DNA from: Megachile rotundata
Taxonomy: Eukaryota; Arthropoda; Insecta; Hymenoptera; Megachilidae
NCBI RefSeq assembly: GCF_050947335.1
Contig: NW_027473363.1
Location: forward strand, 498,501 to 562,500
Length of the DNA stretch: 64,000 nt
Reading direction: 5' to 3'
The notes beneath the pieces are model-generated. The model did not search any database. It had not been told where the DNA came from and saw only the letters and a program-made list of their open reading frames with translations. The translations under genes and the position numbers were made by a program. Every line of letters begins with the position of its first letter. Positions within the stretch are counted from its first letter, which is position 1. Of the stretch, positions 1 to 15,334 are shown piece after piece.

Positions 1-2296
1 CACACAATCACGATCACACAATCACGGTCACACAACCATACAATCACACAATCACACAATCACACAATCACACAATCACACAATCACGCAAACTCACAAT
101 CACACAATCACACAATCTCACAATCACACAATCACACAATCACAGAATCACACAATCACACAATCACACAATCACACAATCACACAATCACACAATCACA
201 CAATCACACAATCACACAATCACACAATCACACAATCACACAATCACACAATCACACAATCACACAATCACACAATCACACAATCACGCAATCACACAAT
301 CACGCAATCACACAATCACACAATCACACAATCACACAATCACAGAATCACACAATCACACAATCACACAATCACACAATCACACAATCACACAATCACA
401 CAACCACACAACCACACAATCACACAAGCACACAATCACTCAATCACACAATCACAATCACACAATCACACAATCACACAATCAAACAATCACACAATCA
501 CACAATCACACAATCACACAATCTCACAATCACACAATCACACAATCACACAATCATACAATCACACAATCACAAAATCACACAAGCACACAATCACTCA
601 ATCACACAATCACACACTCACACAGTCACACAATCACCCAACCACACAATCACACAATCCCACAATCGCACAATCACACAATCACACAATCACACAATCA
701 CGCAGTCACAATCACACAATCACAATCACACAATCACACAATCACAATCACACAATCACAATTACACAATCACACAATCACACAATCACACAATCACACA
801 ATCACACAATCACACAATCACACAATCACACAATCACACAATCGCACAATCACACAATCGCACAATCACACAATCACCAACCACACAATCACAATCACAC
901 AATCACAATCACACAATCACAATCACAAAATCACGCAATCACACAATCACACAATCACACAATCACACAATCACACAATCACACAATCACACAATCACAC
1001 AATCACGGTCACACAATCACACATTCACACAATCACACAATCACACAATCACACAGTCACACAATCACACAATCACAATCACGCAATCACACAATCACGA
1101 TCACACAATCACGATCACACAATCACGATCACACAATCATGGTCACACACTCACGGTCACACAATCACGGTCACACAACCATACAATCACACAATCACAC
1201 AATCACACAATCATACAATCACACAATCACACAATCACACAAGCACACAATCACTCAATCACACAAACACATAATCACACAATAACACAATCACAATCAC
1301 AAAATCACAATCACACAATCACAATCACACAATCACAATCACACAATCACAATCACACAATCACAATCACACAATCACACAATCACACAATCACACAATC
1401 ACACAATCACACAATCACACACTCACACAATCACACAATCACATTCACACAATCACACAATCACACAATCTCACAATCACACAATCACACAATCACACAA
1501 TCACAATCACACAATCACACAATCAAACAATCACACAATCACACAATCACACAAGCACACAATCACTCAATCACACAATCACACACTCACACAATCACAC
1601 AATCACATTCACACAATCACACAATCACACAATCTCACAATCACACAAACACATAATCACACAATAACACAATCACAATCACAAAATCACAATCACACAA
1701 TCACAATCACACAATCACAATCACACAATCACAATCACACAATCACAATCACACAATCACAATCACACAATCACACAATCACACAATCAAACAATCAAAC
1801 AATCACACAATCATGGTCACACAATCAAACATTCACACAATCACACAATCACACAATCACGATCACACAATCACGATCACACAATCACGATCACACAATC
1901 ACGATCACACAATCACGATCACACAATCACGATCACACAATCACGGTCACACACTCACGGTCACACAATCACGGTCACACAACCACACAATCACACAATC
2001 ACACAATCATACAATCACACAATCACAAAATCACACAAGCACACAATCACTCAATCACACAATCACACACTCACACAGTCACACAATCACCCAACCACAC
2101 AATCACACAATCCCACAATCGCACAATCACACAATCACACAATCACACAATCACGCAGTCACAATCACACAATCACAATCACACAATCACAATCACACAA
2201 TCACACAATCACACAATCACACAATCACAAAATCACACAATGACACAATCACACAATCACACAATCACTCAATCACTCAATCACACAATCACTCAA
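1..2296. repeat. HOR block P, copy 1 (truncated by the window start)
   Basis: Variant order matches 3,679-5,985. ACGGTC plus CCATAC at 25-41 pairs with 3,703-3,719; ATCACCAACC at 873 pairs with 4,551; landmark A at 1,265 and 1,647 pairs with 4,951 and 5,333; landmark B (ATGGTC) at 1,813 pairs with 5,499. The offset is 3,678 before position 873 and 3,686 from 1,265 on, so one octamer was gained or lost between copies. Similarity ends near 2,296, where this copy enters a run of ACGATC units and the other enters ACTATCAC. No gene is present. Confidence 0.9.
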
Positions 2297-3678
2297 TCAC
2301 ACAATCACACAATCACAATCACGCAATCACACAATCACGATCACACAATCACGATCACACAATCACGATCACACAATCACGGTCACACAATCACGGTCAC
2401 ACAACCACGCAATCACACAATCACACAATCACAAAATCACACAATCACACAATCACACAATCACACAACCACATAATCACACAATCACGCACACACACAA
2501 TCACACAATCACACAATCACACAATCACACAATGACACAATCACACAATCACGGAATCACACAATCACACAATCACACAAGCACACAATCACACAATCAC
2601 ACAATCACACAACCACACAACCACACAATCACACAAGCACACAATCACTCAATCACACAATCACAATTACACAATCACACAATCACAAATCAAACAATCA
2701 CACAATCACACAATCACACAATCACACAATCAAACAATCACACAATCACACAATCACACAATCACACAATCACACAATCACACAATCACACAATCACGAT
2801 CACACAATCACGATCACACAATCACGATCACACAATCACACAATCACACAATCACACAATCACACAATCACACACTCACACAATCACACAATCACATTCA
2901 CACAATCACACAATCACACAATCTCACAATCACGCAATCACACAATCACACAATCACAACCACACAACCACACAATCACACAAGCACACAATCACTCAAT
3001 CACACAATCACAATCACACAATCACACAATCACAATCACACAATCACACAATCACAATCACGCAATCACACAATCACGATCACACAATCACGATCACACA
3101 ATCACGATCACACAATCACGGTCACACAATCACGGTCACACAACCACGCAATCACACAATCACACAATCACAAAATCACACAATCACACAATCACACAAT
3201 CACACAACCACATAATCACACAATCACGCACACACACAATCACACAATCACACAATCACTCAATCACACAATGACACAATCACACAATCACGGAATCACA
3301 CAATCACACAGTCACACAAGCACACAATCACACAATCACACAACCACACAACCACACAATCACACAAGCACACAATCACTCAATCACACAATCACACAAT
3401 CACGCAATCACACAATCACACAATCACACAATCACACAATGACACAATCACACAATCACAGAATCACACAATCACACCATCACACAATCACACAATGACA
3501 CAATCACACAATCACAGAATCACACAATCACTCAATCACACAATCACACAATCACAATCACACAATCACAATTACACAATCACACAATCACGCAATCACA
3601 CAATCACACAATCACACATTCACACAATCACACAATCACAATCACGCAATCACACAATCCCGATCACACAATCACGAT
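2297..3678. repeat. 739-bp tandem pair joining the two P copies
   Basis: Two similar units lie head to tail. CCACATAATC occurs at 2,469 and 3,208, and the variant ATGACACAATC at 2,532 and 3,271, both with a 739-bp spacing. Each unit carries an ACGATC run, then ACGGTC units, ACCACGCAATC, ACAAAATC, CCACATAATC and ACGCACACAC. The same pair recurs at 45,028/45,773 with 745-bp spacing, one hexamer longer. Positions 3,495-3,678 hold the start of the P-like order (ACAGAATC, ACTCAATC, ACAATTAC, ACATTC, CCCGATC). No gene is present. Confidence 0.85.
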
Positions 3679-5985
3679 CACACAATCACGATCACACAAT
3701 CACGGTCACACAACCATACAATCACACAATCACACAATCACACAATCACACAATCACACAATCACGCAAACTCACAATCACACAATCACACAATCTCACA
3801 ATCACACAATCACACAATCACAGAATCACACAATCACACAATCACACAATCACACAATCACACAATCACACAATCACACAATCACACAATCACACAATCA
3901 CACAATCACACAATCACACAATCACACAATCACACAATCACACAATCACACAATCACACAATCACGCAATCACACAATCACGCAATCACACAATCACACA
4001 ATCACACAATCACACAATCACAGAATCACACAATCACACAATCACACAATCACACAATCACACAATCACACAATCACACAACCACACAACCACACAATCA
4101 CACAAGCACACAATCACTCAATCACACAATCACAATCACACAATCACACAATCACACAATCAAACAATCACACAATCACACAATCACACAATCACACAAT
4201 CTCACAATCACACAATCACACAATCACACAATCATACAATCACACAATCACAAAATCACACAAGCACACAATCACTCAATCACACAATCACACACTCACA
4301 CAGTCACACAATCACCCAACCACACAATCACACAATCCCACAATCGCACAATCACACAATCACACAATCACACAATCACGCAGTCACAATCACACAATCA
4401 CAATCACACAATCACACAATCACAATCACACAATCACAATTACACAATCACACAATCACACAATCACACAATCACACAATCACACAATCACACAATCACA
4501 CAATCACACAATCACACAATCGCACAATCACACAATCGCACAATCACACAATCACCAACCACACAATCACAATCACACAATCACAATCACACAATCACAA
4601 TCACAAAATCACGCAATCACACAATCACACAATCACACAATCACACAATCACACAATCACACAATCACACAATCACACAATCACACAATCACGGTCACAC
4701 AATCACACATTCACACAATCACACAATCACACAATCACACAGTCACACAATCACACAATCACAATCACGCAATCACACAATCACGATCACACAATCACGA
4801 TCACACAATCACGATCACACAATCATGGTCACACACTCACGGTCACACAATCACGGTCACACAACCATACAATCACACAATCACACAATCACACAATCAT
4901 ACAATCACACAATCACACAATCACACAAGCACACAATCACTCAATCACACAAACACATAATCACACAATAACACAATCACAATCACAAAATCACAATCAC
5001 ACAATCACAATCACACAATCACAATCACACAATCACAATCACACAATCACAATCACACAATCACACAATCACACAATCACACAATCACACAATCACACAA
5101 TCACACACTCACACAATCACACAATCACATTCACACAATCACACAATCACACAATCTCACAATCACACAATCACACAATCACACAATCACAATCACACAA
5201 TCACACAATCAAACAATCACACAATCACACAATCACACAAGCACACAATCACTCAATCACACAATCACACACTCACACAATCACACAATCACATTCACAC
5301 AATCACACAATCACACAATCTCACAATCACACAAACACATAATCACACAATAACACAATCACAATCACAAAATCACAATCACACAATCACAATCACACAA
5401 TCACAATCACACAATCACAATCACACAATCACAATCACACAATCACAATCACACAATCACACAATCACACAATCAAACAATCAAACAATCACACAATCAT
5501 GGTCACACAATCAAACATTCACACAATCACACAATCACACAATCACGATCACACAATCACGATCACACAATCACGATCACACAATCACGATCACACAATC
5601 ACGATCACACAATCACGATCACACAATCACGGTCACACACTCACGGTCACACAATCACGGTCACACAACCACACAATCACACAATCACACAATCATACAA
5701 TCACACAATCACAAAATCACACAAGCACACAATCACTCAATCACACAATCACACACTCACACAGTCACACAATCACCCAACCACACAATCACACAATCCC
5801 ACAATCGCACAATCACACAATCACACAATCACACAATCACGCAGTCACAATCACACAATCACAATCACACAATCACAATCACACAATCACACAATCACAC
5901 AATCACACAATCACAAAATCACACAATGACACAATCACACAATCACACAATCACTCAATCACTCAATCACACAATCACTCAATCA
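3679..5985. repeat. HOR block P, copy 2
   Basis: Complete copy of the order seen at 1-2,296: CCATAC, ACGCAAAC, ACAGAATC, a long pure octamer run (about 3,838-3,962), ACGCAATC pairs, ACAACCAC pairs, ACAAGCAC with ACTCAATC, ATCACCAACC at 4,551, an ACGATC run with ATGGTC, landmark A at 4,951 and 5,333 (spacing 382), and landmark B at 5,499. A third version lies at about 46,240-48,450 at an offset of 42,527-42,557. The offset falls by 14 to 16 bp at intervals, again whole repeat units. Confidence 0.9.
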
Positions 5986-7485
5986 CACAATCACACAATC
6001 ACTATCACACAATCACAATTACACAATCACACAATCACACACTCACACAATCACAATCACACAATCACACAATCACACAATCACACAATCACACAATCAC
6101 ACAATCACACAATCACACAATCACACAATCACACAATCACACAATCACACAATCACACAACCACACAATCACACAATCACACAATCACACAATCACACAA
6201 TCACACAATCACACAATCACACAATCACACAATCACACAATCACACAATCACAGAATCACACAGTCACACCATCACACAATCACACAATCACACAATCAC
6301 TCAATCACACAATCACACAATCACAATCACACAATCACAATTACACAATCACACAATCACACAATCACACAATCACACAATCACACAATCACACAATCAC
6401 ACAATCACACAATCACACAATCACACAATCACACAATCACACAATCACGCAAACACACAATCACACAATCACACAATCACACAATCACACAATGACACAA
6501 TCACACAATCACAGAATCACACAATCACTCAATCACACAATCACACCATCACAATCACACAATCACACAATCACAATTACACAATCACACAATCACACAA
6601 TCACACAATCTCACAATCACACAAACACATAATCACACAATAACACAATCACAATCACAAAATCACAATCACACAATCACAATCACACAATCACAATCAC
6701 ACAATCACAATCACACAATCACAATCACACAATCACAATCACACAATCACACAATCACACAATCAAACAATCACACAATCATGGTCACACAATCAAACAT
6801 TCACACAATCACACAATCACACAATCACACAATCACACAATCACTCAATCACTCAATCACACAATCACTCAATCACACAATCACACAATCACTATCACAC
6901 AATCACAATTACACAATCACACAATCACACACTCACACAATCACAATCACACAATCACACAATCACACAATCACACAATCACACAATCACACAATCACAC
7001 AATCACACAATCACACAATCACACAATCACACAATCACACAATCACACAATCACACAACCACACAATCACACAATCACACAATCACACAATCACACAATC
7101 ACACAATCACACAATCACACAATCACACAATCACAGAATCACACAGTCACACCATCACACAATCACACAATCACACAATCACTCAATCACACAATCACAC
7201 AATCACAATCACACAATCACAATTACACAATCACACAATCACACAATCACACAATCACACAATCACACAATCACACAATCACACAATCACACAATCACAC
7301 AATCACACAATCACACAATCACGCAAACACACAATCACACAATCACACAATCACACAATCACACAATCACACAATGACACAATCACACAATCACAGAATC
7401 ACACAATCACTCAATCACACAATCACACCATCACAATCACACAATCACAATTACACAATCACACAATCACACAATCACACAATCA
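5950..7485. repeat. 882/890-bp tandem pair
   Basis: ACTATCACAC occurs at 6,001 and 6,891 (spacing 890). ACAGAATC with CACCATCAC occurs at 6,251 and 7,133, and the ATGACACAATC variant at 6,492 and 7,374 (spacing 882). The 8-bp change in spacing is one octamer. The two units are separated by 6,600-6,835, which holds landmark A at 6,623 and landmark B at 6,781. Related units recur at about 48,950-49,420, 50,600-51,065 and 55,560-56,020. Most of each unit is pure octamer run. Confidence 0.85.
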
Positions 7486-8640
7486 CACAATCACACATTC
7501 ACACAATCACACAATCACAATCACGCAATCACACAATCACGATCACACAATCACGATCACACAATCACGGTCACACAACCATACAATCACACAATCACAC
7601 AATCACACAATCACACAATCGCACAATCACACAATCACGCAAACTCACAATCACACAATCACACAATCTCACAATCACACAATCACACAATCACAGAATC
7701 ACACAATCACACAATCACACAATCACACAATCACACAATCACACAATCACACAATCACACAATCACACAATCACACAATCACACAATCACACAATCACAC
7801 AATCACACAATCACACAATCACACAATCACACAATCACGCAATCACACAATCACGCAATCACACAATCACACAATCACACAATCACACAATCACAGAATC
7901 ACACAATCACACAATCACACAATCACAAAATCACACAATCACACAATCACACAACCACACAACCACACAATCACACAAGCACACAATCACTCAATCACAC
8001 AATCACAATCACACAATCACACAATCACACAATCAAACAATCACACAATCACACAATCACACAATCTCACAATCACACAATCACACAATCAAACAACCAC
8101 ACAATCACACAATCACACAATCACACAATCACACAATCACAATCGCACAATCACACAATCACAATCACACAATCACACAATCACAATCACGCAATCACAC
8201 AATCACGATCACACAATCACGAACACACAATCACGATCACACAATCACGATCACACAATCACGGTCACACAATCACGGTCACACAACCACGCAATCACAC
8301 AATCACACAATCACAAAATCACACAATCACACAATCACACAATCACACAACCACATAATCACAGAATCACGCAATCACACAATCACACAATCACACAATC
8401 ACACAATCACACAATCACACAATCACACAATCACGCAATCACACAAGCACACAATCACACAATCACACAATCACACAATCACACCATCAGGCAATCACAC
8501 GATCACACGATCACACGATCACACGATCACAATCACGCAATCACAATCACGCAGTCACACAATCACGATCACACAATCACACAATCACACAACCACACAA
8601 CCACACAATCACACAAGCACACAATCACTCAATCACACAA
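7374..8640. repeat. End of block Q, copy 1
   Basis: Order: ATGACACAATC, ACAGAATC, ACACCATC, ACAATTAC, ACATTC, an ACGATC pair, CCATAC, ACGCAAAC, a long pure run (about 7,698-7,835), ACGCAATC, ACAAAATC, ACAACCAC pairs, an ACGATC/ACGAACAC run near 8,205-8,270, CCACATAATC near 8,350, then the short ACACGATC run at 8,497-8,528. The same order is found from 49,419, 51,065 and 56,019. The match with the 52.2-kb copy ends near 8,570. No gene is present. Confidence 0.85.
8497..8528. repeat. Short ACACGATC run (4 units)
   Basis: Four units after CACCATCAGGC, followed by ACGCAATC and ACGCAGTC. It is one of seven short runs sharing this context. The others have CACCATCACCC or CACCATCAGAC in front. Confidence 0.9.
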
Positions 8641-9369
8641 TCACAATCACACAATCACACAATCAAACAATCACACAATCACACAATCACACAAGCACAC
8701 AATCACTCAATCACACAATCACACACTCACACAATCACACAATCACATTCACAAAATCACACAATCACACAATCTCACAATCACACAAACACATAATCAC
8801 ACAATAACACAATCACAATCACAAAATCACAATCACAAAATCACAATCACAAAATCACAATCACACAATCACAATCACACAATCACAATCACACAATCAC
8901 AATCACACAATCACAATCACACAATCACAATCACACAATCACACAATCACACAATCAAGCAATCAAACAATCACACAATCACGGTCACACAATCAAACAT
9001 TCACACAATCACACAATCACACAATCACACAATCACACAATCACACAATCACACAATCACACAACCACACAATCACACAATCACACAATCACAATCACAC
9101 AATCACACAATCACGCAATCAAACAATCACACAAACACAATCACACAATCACACAATCACACAATCACACACTCACACAATCACACAATCACATTCACAC
9201 AATCACACAATCACACAATCTCACAATCACACAATCACACAATCACACAATCACAATCACACAATCACACAATCAAACAATCACACAATCACACAATCAC
9301 ACAAGCACACAATCACTCAATCACACAATCACACACTCACACAATCACACAATCACATTCACACAATCA

Positions 9370-11320
9370 CACAATCACACAATCTCACAATCACACAATC
9401 ACACAATCACACAATCACACAATCACAATCACACAATCACACAATCAAACAATCACACAATCACACAATCACACAAGCACACAATCACTCAATCACACAA
9501 CCACACACTCACACAATCACACAATCACATTCACACAATCACACAATCACACAATCTCACAATCTCACAATCACACAAACACATAATCACACAATAACAC
9601 AATCACAATCACAAAATCACAATCACACAATCACAATCACACAATCACACAATCACACAATCAAAAATTCACACAATCACACAATCACACAATCACAATC
9701 ACACAATCACACAATCACGCAATCAAACAATCACACAATCACACAATCACACAATCACACAATCACACAATCACACAATCACACACTCACACAATCACAC
9801 AATCACATTCACACAATCACACAATCACACAATCTCACAATCACACAATCACACAATCACACAACCACACAATCACAATCACACAATCACACAATCAAAC
9901 AATCACACAATCACACAATCACACAAGCACACAATCACTCAATCACACAATCACACACTCACACAATCACACAATCACATTCACACAATCACACAATCAC
10001 ACAATCTCACAATCACACAAACACATAATCACACAATAACACAATCACAATCACAAAATCACAATCACACAATCACAATCACACAATCACAATCACACAA
10101 TCACAATCACACAATCAAACAATCAAACAATCACACAATGACGGTCACACAATCAAACATTCACACAATCACACAATCACACAATCACGATCACACAATC
10201 ACGATCACACAATCACGATCACACAATCACGATCACACAATCACGATCACACAATCACGGTCACACACTCACGGTCACACAATCACGGTCACACAACCAC
10301 ACAATCACACAATCACACAATCACACAATCATACAATCACACAATCACAAAATCACACAAGCACACTATCACTCAATCACACAATCACACACTCACACAG
10401 TCACACAATCACCCAACCACACAATCACACAATCCCACAATCGCACAATCACACAATCACACAATCACACAATCACGCAGTCACAATCACACAATCACAA
10501 TCACACAATCACACAATCACACAATCACACAATCACAAAATCACACAATCACACAATCACACAATCACACAATCACTCAATCACTCAATCACACAATCAC
10601 TCAATCACACAATCACTCAATCACACAATCACACAATCACTATCACACAATCACAATTACACAATGACACAATCACACACTCACACAATCACAATCACAC
10701 AATCACACAATCACACAATCAAACAATCACACAATCACACAATCACACAATCACACAAACACACAATCTCACAATCACTCAATCACAATCACACAATCAC
10801 ACAATCACACAATCACACAATCAAACAATCACACAATCACACAATCACACAATCACACAATCACGGTCACACAATCAAACATTCACACAATCACACAATC
10901 ACACAATCACGATCACACAATCACGCTCACACAATCACGATCACACAATCACACAATCACACAATCACATTCACACAATCACACAATCACACAATCTCAC
11001 AATCACACAATCACACAATCACACAATCACAACCACACAACCACACAATCACACAAGCACACAATCACTCAATCACACAATCACAATCACACAATCACAC
11101 AATCACACAATCACAATCACACAATCAAACAATCACAATCACGCAATCACACAATCACGATCTCACAATCACGATCACACAATCACGATCACACAATCAC
11201 GATCACACAATCACGGTCACACAATCACGGTCACAGAACCACGCAATCACACAATCACACAATCACAAAATCACACAATCACACAATCACACAATCACAC
11301 AACCACATAATCACAGAATC
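9370..11320. repeat. 1,960-bp unit inside block R
   Basis: Landmark A at 9,577 and 10,019 (spacing 442) and TCAAAAATTC at 9,661 recur 1,960 bp later at 11,537, 11,979 and 11,621. Beyond the landmark B position the shift becomes 1,976, two octamers more (10,141 to 12,117). The equivalent pair in block R copy 2 is 27,076 to 29,052, a shift of 1,976. The unit includes an ACGATC run near 10,185-10,255, an ACGCTC variant near 10,922 and ACGATCTC near 11,155. Confidence 0.85.
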
Positions 11321-12696
11321 ACGCAATCACACAATCACACAATCTCACAATCACACAATCACACAATCACACAATCACACAATCACAATCACACAATCAC
11401 ACAATCAAACAATCACACAATCACACAATCACACAAGCACACAATCACTCAATCACACAACCACACACTCACACAATCACACAATCACATTCACACAATC
11501 ACACAATCACACAATCTCACAATCTCACAATCACACAAACACATAATCACACAATAACACAATCACAATCACAAAATCACAATCACACAATCACAATCAC
11601 ACAATCACACAATCACACAATCAAAAATTCACACAATCACACAATCACACAATCACAATCACACAATCACACAATCACGCAATCAAACAATCACACAATC
11701 ACACAATCACACAATCACACAATCACACAATCACACAATCACACACTCACACAATCACACAATCACATTCACACAATCACACAATCACACAATCTCACAA
11801 TCACACAATCACACAATCACACAACCACACAATCACAATCACACAATCACACAATCAAACAATCACACAATCACACAATCACACAAGCACACAATCACTC
11901 AATCACACAATCACACACTCACACAATCACACAATCACATTCACACAATCACACAATCACACAATCTCACAATCACACAAACACATAATCACACAATAAC
12001 ACAATCACAATCACAAAATCACAATCACACAATCACAATCACACAATCACAATCACACAATCACAATCACACAATCACACAATCACACAATCAAACAATC
12101 AAACAATCACACAATCACGGTCACACAATCAAACATTCACACAATCACACAATCACACAATCACGATCACACAATCACGATCACACAATCACGATCACAC
12201 AATCATGATCACACAATCACGATCACACAATCACGGTCACACACTCACGGTCACACAATCACGGTCACACAACCACACAATCACACAATCACACAATCAC
12301 ACAATCATACAATCACACAATCACAAAATCACACAAGCACACTATCACTCAATCACACAATCACACACTCACACAGTCACACAATCACCCAACCACACAA
12401 TCACACAATCCCACAATCGCACAATCACACAATCACACAATCACACAATCACGCAGTCACAATCGCACAATCACAATCACACAATCACACAATCACACAA
12501 TCACACAATCACAAAATCACACAATCACACAATCACACAATCACACAATCACTCAATCACTCAATCACACAATCACTCAATCACACAATCACTCAATCAC
12601 ACAATCACACAATCACTATCACACAATCACAATTACACAATGACACAATCACACACTCACACAATCACAATCACACAATCACACAATCACACAATC
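11321..12696. repeat. 1,376-bp tandem unit, copy 1
   Basis: Head-to-tail with 12,697-14,066. Paired marks at a constant 1,376 bp: ACGCAATC 11,321/12,697, landmark A 11,537/12,913 and 11,979/13,355, TCAAAAATTC 11,621/12,997, landmark B 12,117/13,493, ATGATC 12,205/13,581. 1,376 is 172 octamers. Every mark compared keeps the same spacing, so no net insertion or deletion occurred between copies. Block R copy 2 has only one such unit, so this is a recent expansion private to this copy. Confidence 0.92.
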
Positions 12697-14066
12697 ACGC
12701 AATCACACAATCACACAATCTCACAATCACACAATCACACAATCACACAATCACACAATCACAATCACACAATCACACAATCAAACAATCACACAATCAC
12801 ACAATCACACAAGCACACAATCACTCAATCACACAACCACACACTCACACAATCACACAATCACATTCACACAATCACACAATCACACAATCTCACAATC
12901 TCACAATCACACAAACACATAATCACACAATAACACAATCACAATCACAAAATCACAATCACACAATCACAATCACACAATCACACAATCACACAATCAA
13001 AAATTCACACAATCACACAATCACACAATCACAATCACACAATCACACAATCACGCAATCAAACAATCACACAATCACACAATCACACAATCACACAATC
13101 ACACAATCACACAATCACACACTCACACAATCACACAATCACATTCACACAATCACACAATCACACAATCTCACAATCACACAATCACACAATCACACAA
13201 CCACACAATCACAATCACACAATCACACAATCAAACAATCACACAATCACACAATCACACAAGCACACAATCACTCAATCACACAATCACACACTCACAC
13301 AATCACACAATCACATTCACACAATCACACAATCACACAATCTCACAATCACACAAACACATAATCACACAATAACACAATCACAATCACAAAATCACAA
13401 TCACACAATCACAATCACACAATCACAATCACACAATCACAATCACACAATCACACAATCACACAATCAAACAATCAAACAATCACACAATCACGGTCAC
13501 ACAATCAAACATTCACACAATCACACAATCACACAATCACGATCACACAATCACGATCACACAATCACGATCACACAATCATGATCACACAATCACGATC
13601 ACACAATCACGGTCACACACTCACGGTCACACAATCACGGTCACACAACCACACAATCACACAATCACACAATCACACAATCATACAATCACACAATCAC
13701 AAAATCACACAAGCACACTATCACTCAATCACACAATCACACACTCACACAGTCACACAATCACCCAACCACACAATCACACAATCCCACAATCGCACAA
13801 TCACACAATCACACAATCACACAATCACGCAGTCACAATCGCACAATCACAATCACACAATCACACAATCACACAATCACACAATCACAAAATCACACAA
13901 TCACACAATCACACAATCACACAATCACTCAATCACTCAATCACACAATCACTCAATCACACAATCACTCAATCACACAATCACACAATCACTATCACAC
14001 AATCACAATTACACAATGACACAATCACACACTCACACAATCACAATCACACAATCACACAATCAC
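12697..14066. repeat. 1,376-bp tandem unit, copy 2
   Basis: Second copy of 11,321-12,696. It stays in step until the ACACACTC stretch near 14,030; after that it reads ACAAACAATC variants where copy 1 has ACGCAATC, and continues into the rest of block R. The constant spacing of all internal landmarks makes this the cleanest recent tandem duplication in the window. Confidence 0.92.
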
Positions 14067-14518
14067 ACAATCAAACAATCACACAATCACACAATCACAC
14101 AAACACACAATCTCACAATCACACAATCACAATCACACAATCACACAATCACACAATCACAATCACACAATCACACAATCACGATCTCACAATCACGATC
14201 ACACAATCACGATCACACAATCACGATCACACAATCACGGTCACACAATCACGGTCACAGAACCACGCAATCACACAATCACACAATCACAAAATCACAC
14301 AATCACACAATAACACAATCACACAACCACATAATCACAGAATCACGCAATCACACAATCACACAATCACACAATCACACAATCACACAATCACGCAATC
14401 ACACAAGCACACAATCACACAATCACACAATCACACAATCACACAACCACACAATCACACAAGCACGCAGTCACAATCACACAATCACACAATCACACAA
14501 TCACACCATCACCCAATC

Positions 14519-14558
14519 ACACGATCACACGATCACACGATCACACGATCACACGATC
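14519..14558. repeat. Short ACACGATC run (5 units)
   Basis: Five units after CACCATCACCC. It lies about 300 bp upstream of the large cassette at 14,858, with AAATATC between them near 14,701. Confidence 0.9.
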
Positions 14559-14857
14559 ACAATCACGCAATCACAATCACGCAGTCACACAATCACGATC
14601 ACACAATCACACAATCACACAACCACACAATCACAATCACACAATCACAATCACACAATAACAATCACACAATCACACAATCACACAATCAAACAATCAC
14701 AAATATCACACAATCACACAATCACACAATCACACAACCACACAATTACACAAGCACGCAGTTACAATCGCACAATCACACAATCACACAATCACACAAT
14801 CACACAATCACACAACCACACAATCACAAAATCATACAATCACACGATCACACAATC

Positions 14858-15120
14858 ACACGATCACACGATCACACGATCACACGATCACACGATCACA
14901 CGATCACACGATCACACGATCACACGATCACACGATCACAATCACGCAGTCACACAATAACTGTCACACAATCACGGTCACATAATCACGGTCACATAAT
15001 CACGGTCACACAATCACGGTCACACAATCACGGTCACACAATCACGATCACACTATCACGATGACACAATCACGGTCACACAATCACGGTCACTCAATCA
15101 GGGTCACACAATCACGGTCA
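14858..15120. repeat. ACACGATC cassette, copy 1 (10 units)
   Basis: Ten consecutive ACACGATC units (14,858-14,937), preceded by one isolated unit at 14,842. They are followed by ACGCAGTC, AATAACTGTC (14,956), ACATAATC twice, several ACGGTC units, ACACTATC and ATGACAC at 15,061. AATAACTGTC to ATGACAC is 105 bp in all four copies of the cassette. These are the densest GATC and CpG stretches of the window. Confidence 0.93.
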
Positions 15121-15334
15121 TACAATTACACAGTCACACAATCACACGGTCACACAATCACACAGTCACACAATCACTCAATCACACAATCACACAATCA
15201 CACAATCGCACAATCACTCAATCACGGTCATACAATTACACAGTCACACAATCACACGGTCACACAATCACACAGTCACACAATCACTCAATCACACAAT
15301 CACACAATCACACAATCGCACAATCACTCAATCA
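15115..15334. repeat. Private 110-bp tandem duplication
   Basis: The segment beginning CGGTCATACAATTACACAG at 15,115 is repeated from 15,225. It includes ACACGGTC, ACACAGTC, ACTCAATC and TCGCAC variants. The three sister copies of this place (from 19,502, 31,292 and 58,195) have it once. The duplication is therefore younger than the split of these copies. Confidence 0.92.

Noticed and set aside
1813..2535. ATGGTC starts as conserved gene starts, because the same peptide start recurs seven times
   Set aside because: The recurrence follows from landmark B being copied with its HOR. Most other copies of the same landmark have ACGGTC, CCGGTC or ACGATC in that place and so no ATG, with no visible consequence for the surrounding sequence.
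14858..14937. CRISPR array (regular short units with variable parts)
   Set aside because: Units are 8 bp and head to tail, there are no unique spacers of equal length, and no cas genes are nearby.
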